From positions 16,108-80,107 of the forward strand of contig JAKISY010000008.1 in the NCBI GenBank assembly GCA_021648365.1: a stretch of 64,000 bases of DNA. The letters are read 5' to 3'. Source of the stretch: Verrucomicrobiales bacterium. GTDB taxonomy: Bacteria > Verrucomicrobiota > Verrucomicrobiia > Verrucomicrobiales > DEV007. Position numbers and translations under genes: made by a program. This document shows, piece after piece, positions 18,784-27,543 of this stretch; position 1 is the first letter of the stretch, and each line of letters begins with the position of its first letter. The notes below the pieces were generated by a model. It did no database searches. It had not been told where the DNA came from and worked only from the letters and a program-made list of their open reading frames with translations.

Positions 18784-19188
18784 TCACTTCTTCGACAAAG
18801 TTTTGATCAATTTTTTCCACTCTTTTTTGGACGTATTACTCCTGATGATTTCGCGGCCTTCTATGGTGCTACGGTTCACACTCGTCAATGAATTTTCAAG
18901 TTGGCGCAATGCCTCATGAACTTCTGAGGAGGTTGAGTGGTAATTACCTGCGACTTGGTAAAAATCTTGGATTTCAGTATCAATAGTTCCTTTTGCAGAG
19001 CGAGCTTTGAAGGACTGAACATTCAGTCCATAGATAGCTTTGCTCACAGCGCTTGCGCGCACAGGATCCTCAATGATCGTCGAAAGCTCCTGGTTGAACT
19101 CGACTAAAACGACAGGATCAGAAAGATCGACATGGGGCGCGCTAAGCACGCCTGAAAACAAAATAAGAGCGATAAGGGCAATGATCAT
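18784..19188 (-). CDS. Small exported protein of unknown function
   Basis: A 134-aa protein with an N-terminal signal or anchor (about 1-16) and a predicted all-helical mature domain with many Glu/Ser/Leu residues. I see no recognisable motif. It lies 55 bp upstream of the MMPL gene and 23 bp downstream of a lipoprotein of similar size and composition, with which it may share an ancestor. Both may be periplasmic accessory subunits of the MMPL exporter. Confidence 0.7.
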   Translation of the reverse strand: MIIALIALILFSGVLSAPHVDLSDPVVLVEFNQELSTIIEDPVRASAVSKAIYGLNVQSFKARSAKGTIDTEIQDFYQVAGNYHSTSSEVHEALRQLENSLTSVNRSTIEGREIIRSNTSKKEWKKLIKTLSKK

Positions 19189-19211
19189 AATAAATAAGCT
19201 GAAGGTAAGGT

Positions 19212-19712
19212 CTAGGAATTGGAAGGATGCAATGCTCGGTAGCGATCGGATTGAACTGCGACAGAATTGATGAAGGCTTTAGAAATTTCTGGCCACTCTG
19301 CTGCAGTCGTCTGACTTTTCATCGAGATCAAGGTGTCGGTCAAGCGTCGACGGCGCACTACGGTTTCCCCCTCCCACTCTTCTAGTAGTGCATGTAGATC
19401 AGCCGCCGTTTTGGAGTGATCAGCCGTGGCTTTGCTAAACTTCTCGCTATATTTAAGATAACTCTCGTTGATCTCTCCTAATTCTAGCTCTGCCGTGCCC
19501 ACCATGTTGATCAGTGCTGTTGCTCGGGTGAGGTCGGGTACTTGCGCGTAGATCACCTTTCGCAATTCAGCCATCTGGACTTTGCTGCCTACTTCAGCAG
19601 TAGCACCGCCTTTGTTGCTCTTGCAGGCAGCGGATAGGAACAACAGCAAGGCGACCGAACAGATCAGCGACAGGCTTCTACCAAGCCAAGTTTTTAAGAT
19701 AAGGTTTCTCAT
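19212..19712 (-). CDS. Putative lipoprotein of unknown function
   Basis: A 166-aa protein with a basic start, a hydrophobic segment and a lipobox-like Leu-Ser-Ala-Ala-Cys ending at Cys30, so probably lipid-anchored; the -3 residue is not the usual one. The rest looks helical. It is the first gene of the six-gene run toward the deacetylase and so lies closest to the likely promoter. Aryl-polyene clusters also include a small lipoprotein gene next to the MMPL exporter, which is a contextual match only. Confidence 0.72.
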   Translation of the reverse strand: MRNLILKTWLGRSLSLICSVALLLFLSAACKSNKGGATAEVGSKVQMAELRKVIYAQVPDLTRATALINMVGTAELELGEINESYLKYSEKFSKATADHSKTAADLHALLEEWEGETVVRRRRLTDTLISMKSQTTAAEWPEISKAFINSVAVQSDRYRALHPSNS

Positions 19713-19896
19713 TCACCCACTCTTAACTGGAATAAATCTAACGGTCAAGCCTGCAATCAATCAGCAACACTATACAGGAACCATTTTCAAATCATCTTGT
19801 TATCTATGGATCAAAAGACGGGCCTCAATAGATTTCTGATTGAAAATAAGCGACTTACGGAGATTTTTCTTGACCTATTTCAGCTAGGTTTCTAGG

Positions 19897-20349
19897 ATGG
19901 AACTTATGGAAACGTATTTAACAGAGCTTCTCCAACATAAAGGGGGTGCTGTTTTTGCTGTTACACCTCATACAAAGGTCAAAGCGGCAGCGGTCAAAAT
20001 GAGGAAGAACAAAATTGGTGCCTTACTTATCATGGAAGGGCGTGAATTACTGGGAATTTTTACTGAGAGGGATATTCTCACAAAAATTGTCGCCAAAGGG
20101 CTGGATGCAGCGGACGTTGAAGTGCAATCGATCATGACCAGAAAAGTGATTGTGATCGATCCTGGTAGGACCGTCCGCGAGGCGATGCAGGTCATAACGG
20201 AGCAGAAACTGCGGCATCTACCTGTAGTTCAGGATGGTAAATTGATAGGCATGCTATCTGGTGGTGACCTCACTCGCGCCATTGTCGCCGAAGCGGAGGG
20301 ATTTATCGGCACGCTTTACGAGTATATTCAGGGCGGCTACCCTGCTTAG
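19897..20349 (+). CDS. Tandem CBS-domain protein
   Basis: A 150-aa stand-alone protein of two CBS motifs (about 15-75 and 80-140), each with the typical Gly-Ala-Leu/Leu-Pro-Val core, the Ile-Phe-Thr-Glu-Arg-Asp strand in the first and Gly-Gly-Asp-Leu in the second. Such Bateman pairs bind adenosine nucleotides and regulate partners, but no partner can be named. It stands alone on the plus strand. A second ATG three codons in is an equally good start. Confidence 0.9.
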   Translation: MELMETYLTELLQHKGGAVFAVTPHTKVKAAAVKMRKNKIGALLIMEGRELLGIFTERDILTKIVAKGLDAADVEVQSIMTRKVIVIDPGRTVREAMQVITEQKLRHLPVVQDGKLIGMLSGGDLTRAIVAEAEGFIGTLYEYIQGGYPA

Positions 20350-20374
20350 TTTATTGGGGCTAAGCCAGTAACTC

Positions 20375-20396
20375 CAGCGAGTTGATCAGCTCGCTG
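20375..20396. terminator. Candidate hairpin between convergent genes
   Basis: A 7-bp perfect stem (20375-20381/20390-20396) with an 8-nt loop lies between the convergent CBS gene and icd. There is no clear T-tract on either side, so this is only a weak candidate for a shared stop. Confidence 0.3.
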
Positions 20397-20471
20397 ACTA
20401 GGGTGAGAGTTGATACCCAGCATCGATCCTAATCGAATAAATCAATTGGCAGATGAATATTTCTCCTTTGA

Positions 20472-22697
20472 CTAAATCGCTTCAATGATGGAGTTGAGCG
20501 TGGTGCTTGGACGCATCGCGGCGGCGGTCAGGATGGCGTCGGGTTTGTAATAGCTACCGATATCAACGGCATTGTTCTGCACCGCTAGTAGCTCTTCGAC
20601 GATTTGGTCGGCTGCGTCTGCGAGCTGTTTGGCGATCGGGGCGAACTGAGCTTTCAGTTCGCTATCACCGTCTTGTGCTGCCAGAGCTTCGGCCCAGTAA
20701 AGTGCGAGGAAAAAGTGGCTACCTCGATTGTCGATGCCGCCGAGGCGTCGGGTAGGCGATTTGTTTTCAGCGAGGAATTTGCTGGTGGCGTCATCGAGAG
20801 TGGCGCCGAGTAATTTGGCTTTGGCATTGCCAAAAATACCGGACAGGTGCTCGAGTGAAACCGCTAGAGCGAGGAACTCGCCGAGCGAATCCCAGCGCAG
20901 GTAATCGACTTCGAGGAACTGCTGCACGTGTTTCGGAGCAGAGCCGCCGGCTCCAGTTTCGAATAGACCACCACCAGCCATCAATGGAACGATGGAGAGC
21001 ATTTTTGCAGAGGTTCCTAACTCAAGAATCGGGAAAAGGTCGGTGAGGTAGTCACGTAGCACATTGCCGGTAACGGAAATGGTGTCTTCGCCATCCTTGA
21101 GGCGGGCGAGGGTGAACTCGGTCGCTTCGACCGGAGCCATGATGAGAATGTTGAGCCCTTCGGTGTCGTGATCGGGCAGGTATTGGCCGATTTTTTTGAT
21201 GACTTCAGCATCGTGGGCGCGGTCTTCGTCGAGCCAGAAGACGGCGGGCGATCCTGTCGCGCGGGCGCGGGAGACTGCCAGTTTGATCCAGTCCTGGATC
21301 GGTGCGTCTTTGGCTTGGCAGGCACGCCAGATGTCGCCTTCTTCGACTTCGTGTTCGATGATCACATTGCCACCGGCATCGACGATGCGAATGATTCCGT
21401 CGCAACAGGCTTCGAAAGTTTTGTCGTGGGAACCGTATTCCTCAGCTTTCTGAGCCATCAGTCCTACATTCGGAACCGTACCCATGGTGGTGGGATCAAA
21501 AGCGCCGTTCTTTTTACAGAACTCGATGGTGGCTCGATAAACACCTGCGTAAGAGCTGTCGGGGATGACTGCGAGCGTGTCCTGCTGCTCACCGGCACCG
21601 TTCCACATCTGACCCGAGGTGCGGATCATGGCGGGCATTGAGGCATCGATGATGATGTCGCTCGGCACGTTGAGGTTAGTGATGCCTTTGTCGGAGTTCA
21701 CCATGGCAATGTCGGGGCCGTTGTCGTAACAGGCTTGGATGTCGGCTTCGATCCCCGCTTTTTTGTCAGCGGGCAGGCTCTCGATTTTTTCCAACAAATC
21801 ACCAAAGCCGTTTTTGAAATCGACTCCGAGTTGGTCGAGCGTTTCACCGTGTTTGGCGATCAGGTCTTTAAAATAGACGCGAACGCCGTGACCAAAAATG
21901 ATCGGGTCGGAGACTTTCATCATCGTTGCTTTCAGATGCAGCGAGAAAAGCACGCCAGTTCTTTTGGCTTCAGCGATTTGTTCTTCGAGGAAACTTACTA
22001 GAGCTTTTTTGCTCATCACGGTGGCATCGAGAATTTCTCCATCCAGCAGCGGGGTGGATTCTTTCAATACGGTGACCGTACCATCGGCTGCGACGTGCTC
22101 GATTCTAGCATCAGTGGCTTCTTCGAGAGTGATGGATTTTTCGTTGGCGAAAAAATCGTGGTCGTCCATGTGGGCGACAGAAGTAAGGGAATCGGGTGAC
22201 CACGCGCCCATCGAGTGGGGATTATTGCGAGCGTATTCCTTGACCGCTTTAGGAGCGCGACGATCCGAGTTGCCTTCACGCAGAACTGGGTTCACGGCAC
22301 TGCCTTTGACCTTGTTGTATTGGTTCTGGATCTCTTTTTCTGCGTCGTTTTGTGGATTATCGGGGTAATCAGGCAACGCGTATCCCAGTGCTTGAAGCTC
22401 GGCAATAGCCGCTTTCAATTGCGGTTCCGAGGCGCTGATATTAGGCAACTTGATGATATTGGCCTCAGGAGTTTTGGCAAGTGCTCCCAGTTCAGCCAAG
22501 GCATCGGGGATCTGTTGCTCGGCAGTGACTGCTTCTGGGAAATTGGCGATGATGCGGGCAGAAAGTGAGATGTCGCGGGTTTCGACATTGATACCCGAAG
22601 ATTGGGTAAAAGCCTGGATGATTGGCAAAAGAGAATATGTGGCCAGTGCAGGAGCTTCGTCTGTCTGGGTGTAAATGATGGTAGGTTGATCTGACAT
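20472..22697 (-). CDS. icd: Monomeric NADP-dependent isocitrate dehydrogenase
   Basis: A 741-aa enzyme of the monomeric class (about 740 aa), which oxidatively decarboxylates isocitrate to 2-oxoglutarate with NADP. Recognisable class features are the early Ile-Ile-Tyr-Thr-Gln-Thr-Asp-Glu-Ala-Pro-Ala-Leu-Ala-Thr, the Gly-Asn-Ser-Asp-Arg-Arg-Ala-Pro motif near residue 145 and the Met-Gly-Ala-Trp near 165, and the later Asp-Asn-Arg-Gly-Ser-His-Phe near 675. Single-gene unit with its own upstream region; convergent with the CBS gene. Confidence 0.96.
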   Translation of the reverse strand: MSDQPTIIYTQTDEAPALATYSLLPIIQAFTQSSGINVETRDISLSARIIANFPEAVTAEQQIPDALAELGALAKTPEANIIKLPNISASEPQLKAAIAELQALGYALPDYPDNPQNDAEKEIQNQYNKVKGSAVNPVLREGNSDRRAPKAVKEYARNNPHSMGAWSPDSLTSVAHMDDHDFFANEKSITLEEATDARIEHVAADGTVTVLKESTPLLDGEILDATVMSKKALVSFLEEQIAEAKRTGVLFSLHLKATMMKVSDPIIFGHGVRVYFKDLIAKHGETLDQLGVDFKNGFGDLLEKIESLPADKKAGIEADIQACYDNGPDIAMVNSDKGITNLNVPSDIIIDASMPAMIRTSGQMWNGAGEQQDTLAVIPDSSYAGVYRATIEFCKKNGAFDPTTMGTVPNVGLMAQKAEEYGSHDKTFEACCDGIIRIVDAGGNVIIEHEVEEGDIWRACQAKDAPIQDWIKLAVSRARATGSPAVFWLDEDRAHDAEVIKKIGQYLPDHDTEGLNILIMAPVEATEFTLARLKDGEDTISVTGNVLRDYLTDLFPILELGTSAKMLSIVPLMAGGGLFETGAGGSAPKHVQQFLEVDYLRWDSLGEFLALAVSLEHLSGIFGNAKAKLLGATLDDATSKFLAENKSPTRRLGGIDNRGSHFFLALYWAEALAAQDGDSELKAQFAPIAKQLADAADQIVEELLAVQNNAVDIGSYYKPDAILTAAAMRPSTTLNSIIEAI

Positions 22698-22983
22698 GAT
22701 ATGGTTCTTTCAGTAAAAATTTTGCTGCCTATTTAAGGCATAAGAGGCGCTAGGTCAAAGGCTAGTGCGGAAAAGTAGCAAAATTTTGCGCGAAAAAGGG
22801 TGAGAGCTTACGTGCGAACGCTAGAGGGAAATAAGAAACTAGATCCACTAAGGGCACCAATGAACACGAAGCAGAAGGTCTGGGCACATGATGCGTCATC
22901 AAAACATCAAATTAAATAATTGTAAAGACCTCAAGACCTCAACACTGAATACAAAGAGGGAAAAACAGCAGAGCTGGGTTAGC

Positions 22984-24453
22984 TCATTTCATGAGAATGG
23001 GTTTTGAGTGCTCGCCTTTCATCGTTTCAGGAAGCTGATACACATTGCCTTCTTTGTCTGAGAAGTAGATTCTTGATGTCGTGGGTTTGCGACCGTGCCC
23101 GTCTGCCCAGAGGGCAAAAAAATCATCATGGGCGTTCATTGGTTGGCGGACGTAGCTATGATTCATCTGGCTGCCACTGGTGAGCTGGTGTGTTTTTTGC
23201 CAACTGACGCCTTGATCTTCGCTGACCCACATAGCTACTTCTCCGCCGGGGTTGTAGGCTTGCGGGCCAGTTTCCGAAGGCCCGATGATGCGCCAGTCGT
23301 CTTTGGCTACCAACCATAGCGATCCCGTATCGTAATTGTTGTCGGAGGTGGTCACTGGATGAATGATCCAGTTTTCACCATCCCATCGAGCGGTTGTCCA
23401 AGTTCTTGGGGCATTTTCTGGTCCAGACTCATAACCTTTGCTTGTGAGGTAGAGTATAACTGGGCGATCCTGCTGATCGAAACGAATGTCCTTCATGTAA
23501 ACATTGAGCCCCTCAGAGGCGTAGTCATGAACGAGAGCTGAATTGTCGACTTGCAGCAATGGCATAGAAAGTTTTTTACCATTGGAGCTTTGCCAAGAAT
23601 TGCCAAAGTCTAAAGTCTCGACATAATAAAGGTTAGTTCGCCAGTTGACGCCTTTGTCTTTGGGGTGGTGGTTGAATGCTGATCCTGCAAGCTTCTGCCC
23701 GAAACCGCTGACTTGATAGTGTCCAGACTCAAAAGCAGCGAGGCGCTTCCAAGCACCCCAGGTGACTCCGTCCTTACTGCTCATCACGCCAATCGTCCGC
23801 TGCACAGGATTACGGTATCGAGTGAAAAAACACAAAAACCCTTTCCCTGGACGATGCCAAGCTTGCATGTATGAAAAATTAGTGATGGCTGTGCGTTTTT
23901 CACCGTCCATGTAAGTGGCTGGCACCAACTCAAATTCGTCGATGTTATAGGGGGCTTTACTACGATGAATATACGAGGGGCGCTGGGTTCCGTGAGATGT
24001 GGAGAAGATCCAAATATGACCTTCTGCGTCGATGGAGATGACCGGGTTGTCATGCGCATCGTTGGTATGTTTGTTTAGCAGGATAGTTGGGCGTGGCACA
24101 GTTTTACTTTTGTGATCAAAAAATGATACCATGTGAAGCAGTTGTGGATTTTTTCCTTTTGTCGTCCCTCCATAACAGAAGAAGGTTTTGTCAGCTTCTT
24201 TGCTATAGACCGCAAAGGGTTTGTGTTTGGCGCAATAGGTTCCCATGCCGCCACTGTATTTGTAAACGTATTCATCCTTTGAGGGGTGGTTCATATACCA
24301 AATTCCACTGTAGCCTTCAGCTTTGCTGTTGAGTGTGATGGTTTCTTCCGCAAGTACAGTTGTCTTGGAACTAAGGGCTAATAACGACAGGGCGATCAGA
24401 GTTAACCAGTGACGCACCTGCGATAAATTGGGAGTAAGTTTGAGTGTATTCAT
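22984..24453 (-). CDS. Secreted BNR-4 beta-propeller, possible polysaccharide lyase
   Basis: A 489-aa protein with a signal peptide (cleavage near 35). The body is a BNR-4-type seven-bladed propeller: Gly-Ile-Trp-Tyr near 50-53, Gly-His-Ile-Trp-Ile-Phe and many Trp/Gly/Ser strand ends. His134 (in Asp-Ala-His-Asp-Asn-Pro) and His154 (in Ser-Thr-Ser-His-Gly) are 20 residues apart, followed by Tyr195 and Arg212/Arg214. From memory this resembles the catalytic His pair, Tyr and Arg of ulvan lyases PL24/PL25, which share this fold. A secreted lyase for a sulfated polysaccharide would fit the sulfatase further along. A sialidase-like role without catalysis remains possible. Confidence 0.8.
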   Translation of the reverse strand: MNTLKLTPNLSQVRHWLTLIALSLLALSSKTTVLAEETITLNSKAEGYSGIWYMNHPSKDEYVYKYSGGMGTYCAKHKPFAVYSKEADKTFFCYGGTTKGKNPQLLHMVSFFDHKSKTVPRPTILLNKHTNDAHDNPVISIDAEGHIWIFSTSHGTQRPSYIHRSKAPYNIDEFELVPATYMDGEKRTAITNFSYMQAWHRPGKGFLCFFTRYRNPVQRTIGVMSSKDGVTWGAWKRLAAFESGHYQVSGFGQKLAGSAFNHHPKDKGVNWRTNLYYVETLDFGNSWQSSNGKKLSMPLLQVDNSALVHDYASEGLNVYMKDIRFDQQDRPVILYLTSKGYESGPENAPRTWTTARWDGENWIIHPVTTSDNNYDTGSLWLVAKDDWRIIGPSETGPQAYNPGGEVAMWVSEDQGVSWQKTHQLTSGSQMNHSYVRQPMNAHDDFFALWADGHGRKPTTSRIYFSDKEGNVYQLPETMKGEHSKPILMK

Positions 24454-24564
24454 GGTTGAAAAAATATGATTGATAGAAGTTTGATAGGAAGGGACGCTGG
24501 TAGTTGAGGCGTTTCTTCACAAGGAAATAGCCAGTTGGTGGCATTCATCAGGGCAATAATAAAT

Positions 24565-25947
24565 TTAATCGCGTGGATTCAAGCGCTGAAGGGCTGGAGG
24601 GCGATCCTTTGCAGCTTGTGATCGACGGGTTTTACGCAGAGCGGCGATGAGTGTAGGGGAATCCCATTGGCTAGTTTGTGAAACGACAGCGGTTTGCAAG
24701 ATCTCGATCTGTTCGCTCAGTTCTGGATCATTTTGCTCAGAGGCATAAGTCTGCAAACTGAGCGTAGGGCGGTTTGGGTAAGCACGAGCGAGCCATGCCG
24801 TTAGGGCGTTGAGCGTTTGTGCAGGGGTCGTCGCGGCAGCTACTCTTTTGAAATAAGCGGCTTCACTTTCTCGCTTTTTCTTTTGCCAGGTCTTGATTTT
24901 ATGAACGATAGTTTTTTTAAATACGAAAAAAACTACTGTCAGTGAGATGATAAAAGCGACTAATCCTGCGATTACTCTCCAAGGAAAAGCAGCGCGAGGA
25001 TTTTGAGTTTCTTCTGCAAAAGTGATGGAGCTTACTTTAGCTTTGACCTCAAATTCCACTGCGGGCAAAACGATCTTATCCATCTCTTGGCGGTTAAGGT
25101 TCCACCAAGGGATAACGATGGCAGGCAGGACGTATCTTCCCGGTTTTTCGCAGAGGTAGGTGAGCGTATCGATGCGCTCTCCAGTGAGTGAACCTCGATT
25201 GATTTTGTCATTCACTGTAGCGCGAGCTTGATAGAGTTTGATGCCCTCTATTTTGGGGAATGAGATAGCAGGAAATACCATGCCTGGCATGTCGGCTGCA
25301 CGGAAGGTGATAGTGCGCTTGTAGGCATCGCCAACCGTTGCTGTTCCGCTGATTTGAGGGTTCCATGATTCGCTTACCTTCAAATCAGTCGTGCTGATCA
25401 GCACGGAAAGGCGCTCAGCGCCGGGCGGCATTTTGGCGGATAGGCTTAAGGGTTTTGTTAGCTCGGAATGCTCGCTGGCGGGCGTGCCAAGTTTTCCAGC
25501 GACTCCAAAGCGCACTTTGAATGCTGGGATCTCGAAGACACCAGCGCGCTGCGGATAGAAGGAAAACTCGTGTCTTTGCACGCTGTAAGTTTGTCCCTCG
25601 ATGTTCTTGGAACTGACCAGTGCGCGTTCTTCGGGTTTGTAAAATACTGCGCCGGAGATGTTAGGCAGGCTGAAAGTGGTAGGGCTGGAGAAAAAAGTCG
25701 GTGCTAATATTTCGACGATGATCGTGATGCGTTGTCCGACCCAGACGGGCTCACCTCTATCTGAAGCAAATGATATTTGCACGGGCTCTGTTGCAGAAGA
25801 TTGAGCCGAGGCGACGCCTTGCGTGATCAGTAAAAAGATTAGGCTTAGGATACTTAGCTGGAGGGGTAAGCTCCTGCTTGCCTTGAATGAGGATACGGGC
25901 AAGGTGGAACTTGCCCCTCCAGAGGAATTGTGAATGGCACGTTTCAT
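24565..25947 (-). CDS. batD: BatD-like membrane protein
   Basis: A 460-aa protein with a signal peptide (about 25-50), two Ig-like beta-rich periplasmic domains (about 55-300), a transmembrane helix (about 325-347) and a basic cytoplasmic tail. This is the BatD (oxygen tolerance) layout of Bacteroides aerotolerance operons. It overlaps the TPR gene by 4 bp and is the last gene of the MoxR-DUF58-DUF4381-BatA-BatB-TPR-BatD operon. The biochemical role of BatD is not established; the operon is thought to be a MoxR chaperone system acting with VWA proteins in the envelope. Confidence 0.85.
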   Translation of the reverse strand: MKRAIHNSSGGASSTLPVSSFKASRSLPLQLSILSLIFLLITQGVASAQSSATEPVQISFASDRGEPVWVGQRITIIVEILAPTFFSSPTTFSLPNISGAVFYKPEERALVSSKNIEGQTYSVQRHEFSFYPQRAGVFEIPAFKVRFGVAGKLGTPASEHSELTKPLSLSAKMPPGAERLSVLISTTDLKVSESWNPQISGTATVGDAYKRTITFRAADMPGMVFPAISFPKIEGIKLYQARATVNDKINRGSLTGERIDTLTYLCEKPGRYVLPAIVIPWWNLNRQEMDKIVLPAVEFEVKAKVSSITFAEETQNPRAAFPWRVIAGLVAFIISLTVVFFVFKKTIVHKIKTWQKKKRESEAAYFKRVAAATTPAQTLNALTAWLARAYPNRPTLSLQTYASEQNDPELSEQIEILQTAVVSQTSQWDSPTLIAALRKTRRSQAAKDRPPALQRLNPRD

Positions 25948-26627
25948 TTTTTTTTCTTCACCTCACTTTGGGCTTCTCCGAATTGCAGTTGATAGGCAAA
26001 TTTGTTGCGCAGAAAATCAGCGGGTTGGGTTTGCACTTTGCGCAACCACAAGGCGCGCATTTCTTGGTCGGATAACTGGTCGCCGGCACCGGCTTCGAGC
26101 ACTTGTTGGTTTTTAGAATTTTTTGCGCGATCATCGAATACCAGCTCATTTGCTGCGAGTTTGCCGTCAGTGCCTCCTGCATCATCGTCGGGTGGCGCCA
26201 TGAGGGTTTTGCGTGCGATGGCGAGGTCGCGGTTTTCGATGGCCACTGTCCAATCGGGTCGTTTCTCGATTGCTCGTTGATAAAGTTCAATAGCTGCATC
26301 GTATTTACCGAGCATGATTTGGCAATTGGCTCGATTATATATGCCTTCGGCAGTGGCGACGGTATTGAAGAGTTTCAAGGCTTCTTCAAACTGACCGCTT
26401 TTGTATAAAGCCACACCGCGCTGCATAGGGTCTTGGAACTTTACGGCTGCTTCGTCGTAGTCCCCATGATTCATCAGATCCTGTCCCTGTTGGTCAGGGG
26501 TTTTCCACAAGCCGGGGAAGGAGCCGTTGGCTGCTTTTAAAGCTAAGAAGCTCGCTGCCAATAATAGCAGTGCTATGGCCGTGATTGGCCGCCATCTTTT
26601 TTTGCTGTTATTATTTGCGGGAGTCAT
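25944..26627 (-). CDS. BatC-like membrane-anchored TPR protein
   Basis: 227 aa from the ATG at 26627, which lies 4 bp after the BatB stop and precedes a basic patch and one transmembrane helix (about 13-30). An upstream extension to 26744 would overlap batB and add 39 low-quality residues, so I rejected it. Two to three TPR units follow (about 45-145, with Tyr-Lys-Ser-Gly-Gln-Phe-Glu-Glu-Ala-Leu and Gly-Lys-Tyr-Asp-Ala-Ala-Ile), then a charged Asp/Gly-rich linker and a helical tail. Usual neighbour of BatB and BatD. Confidence 0.82.
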   Translation of the reverse strand: MTPANNNSKKRWRPITAIALLLLAASFLALKAANGSFPGLWKTPDQQGQDLMNHGDYDEAAVKFQDPMQRGVALYKSGQFEEALKLFNTVATAEGIYNRANCQIMLGKYDAAIELYQRAIEKRPDWTVAIENRDLAIARKTLMAPPDDDAGGTDGKLAANELVFDDRAKNSKNQQVLEAGAGDQLSDQEMRALWLRKVQTQPADFLRNKFAYQLQFGEAQSEVKKKK

Positions 26628-26631
26628 TTGA

Positions 26632-27543
26632 TTAATTCCATGCGATGACCCAGCCGGGACGAAACCACCACAGTCCAAGCCCGGCGATGACGATGGTGAG
26701 CCACCATCCGCGATCCTGCCAGTGCTTGCCGCTATCATTTTCATCGGCCTTTGCGGAGAAAGAGGTCTCGATCAGTCTCGACAAACGACTCACATCGCTG
26801 TCATCGACGGTGACGGGGGTGAAAGCGGATCCAGATTTTTGCGCGGCGGATCTTAATGAGTCAATACCGTCGTTGCCAATCATGCCGAGGACTTGGACCG
26901 GAGCAGAGTTTTTATCTGTGCTGAAATTCAGCGAGTCGGGCAAGCTGTCGGCGATGAAGAGGATGGAGCCACTGAGGCTGGCATTTTTTAATTGTTGCTT
27001 GGCGAGGGCGAGCGCTTCGGTGGCGGCGTCACCTTCGCGTGGCATGATTTTAGGCGAAAGGTCAGTGGCGAATGAGTTGATGATGCCAGCGTCTTTGGTC
27101 AGCGGCATGACTAGGTGGGCGCTGCCGGAGTAGGCGATCAGGGCGGCGCGGGAACCGCTGCGCTCTTCTAGCAGGTCATGGATTTTTTGCACCGCTCGTT
27201 CCGCGCGCGAAGGTTGCACGTCCTGTTCGTCCATGCTTGCTGTGACTTTGAGAACGATGATCAGGGCTGCCTGATCTTCAGCAAAAGGGGAAGGTTCTAG
27301 ACTCCAGGTGGGTCCCGCGAGGGAGAGAGTGCCGAGCAGCCAGAGGGCTGCCATCAGGGTGACGGGCCGCAGGGTTTGCTGCTTGGATTGGCCGGTCATC
27401 AAGGCGGACAGCAGGTGGGGATCCATGATGCGCCGCCAGGCGTAGTTGGAATCTTGGTGCCTCCAGATGATACCGATCAAAATTGCTACAGGCAGTAAGG
27501 TCAGTAGCCACCAGGGGCGAATGAAGTGGAATGCATCAATCAT
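26632..27543 (-). CDS. batB: BatB-like VWA protein with degenerate MIDAS
   Basis: A 303-aa protein with two N-terminal membrane helices (about 10-28 and 60-80), a von Willebrand A domain (about 90-270) and a C-terminal helix (about 283-300). The metal-site motif normally Asp-x-Ser-x-Ser reads Lys-Val-Thr-Ala-Ser here, so the first metal-binding Asp is replaced by Lys. The following Gln-Pro-Ser-Arg and later Tyr-Ser-Gly-Ser-Ala and Met-Pro-Leu-Thr-Lys-Asp segments are typical of BatB. It overlaps batA by 8 bp. The substitution suggests it may not bind metal. Confidence 0.85.
   Translation of the reverse strand: MIDAFHFIRPWWLLTLLPVAILIGIIWRHQDSNYAWRRIMDPHLLSALMTGQSKQQTLRPVTLMAALWLLGTLSLAGPTWSLEPSPFAEDQAALIIVLKVTASMDEQDVQPSRAERAVQKIHDLLEERSGSRAALIAYSGSAHLVMPLTKDAGIINSFATDLSPKIMPREGDAATEALALAKQQLKNASLSGSILFIADSLPDSLNFSTDKNSAPVQVLGMIGNDGIDSLRSAAQKSGSAFTPVTVDDSDVSRLSRLIETSFSAKADENDSGKHWQDRGWWLTIVIAGLGLWWFRPGWVIAWN

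Noticed and set aside
26628..26744. Longer start for the BatC-like protein
   Set aside because: The extension lies inside batB in another frame and has no membrane or TPR character. The ATG at 26627 is followed by the expected anchor.
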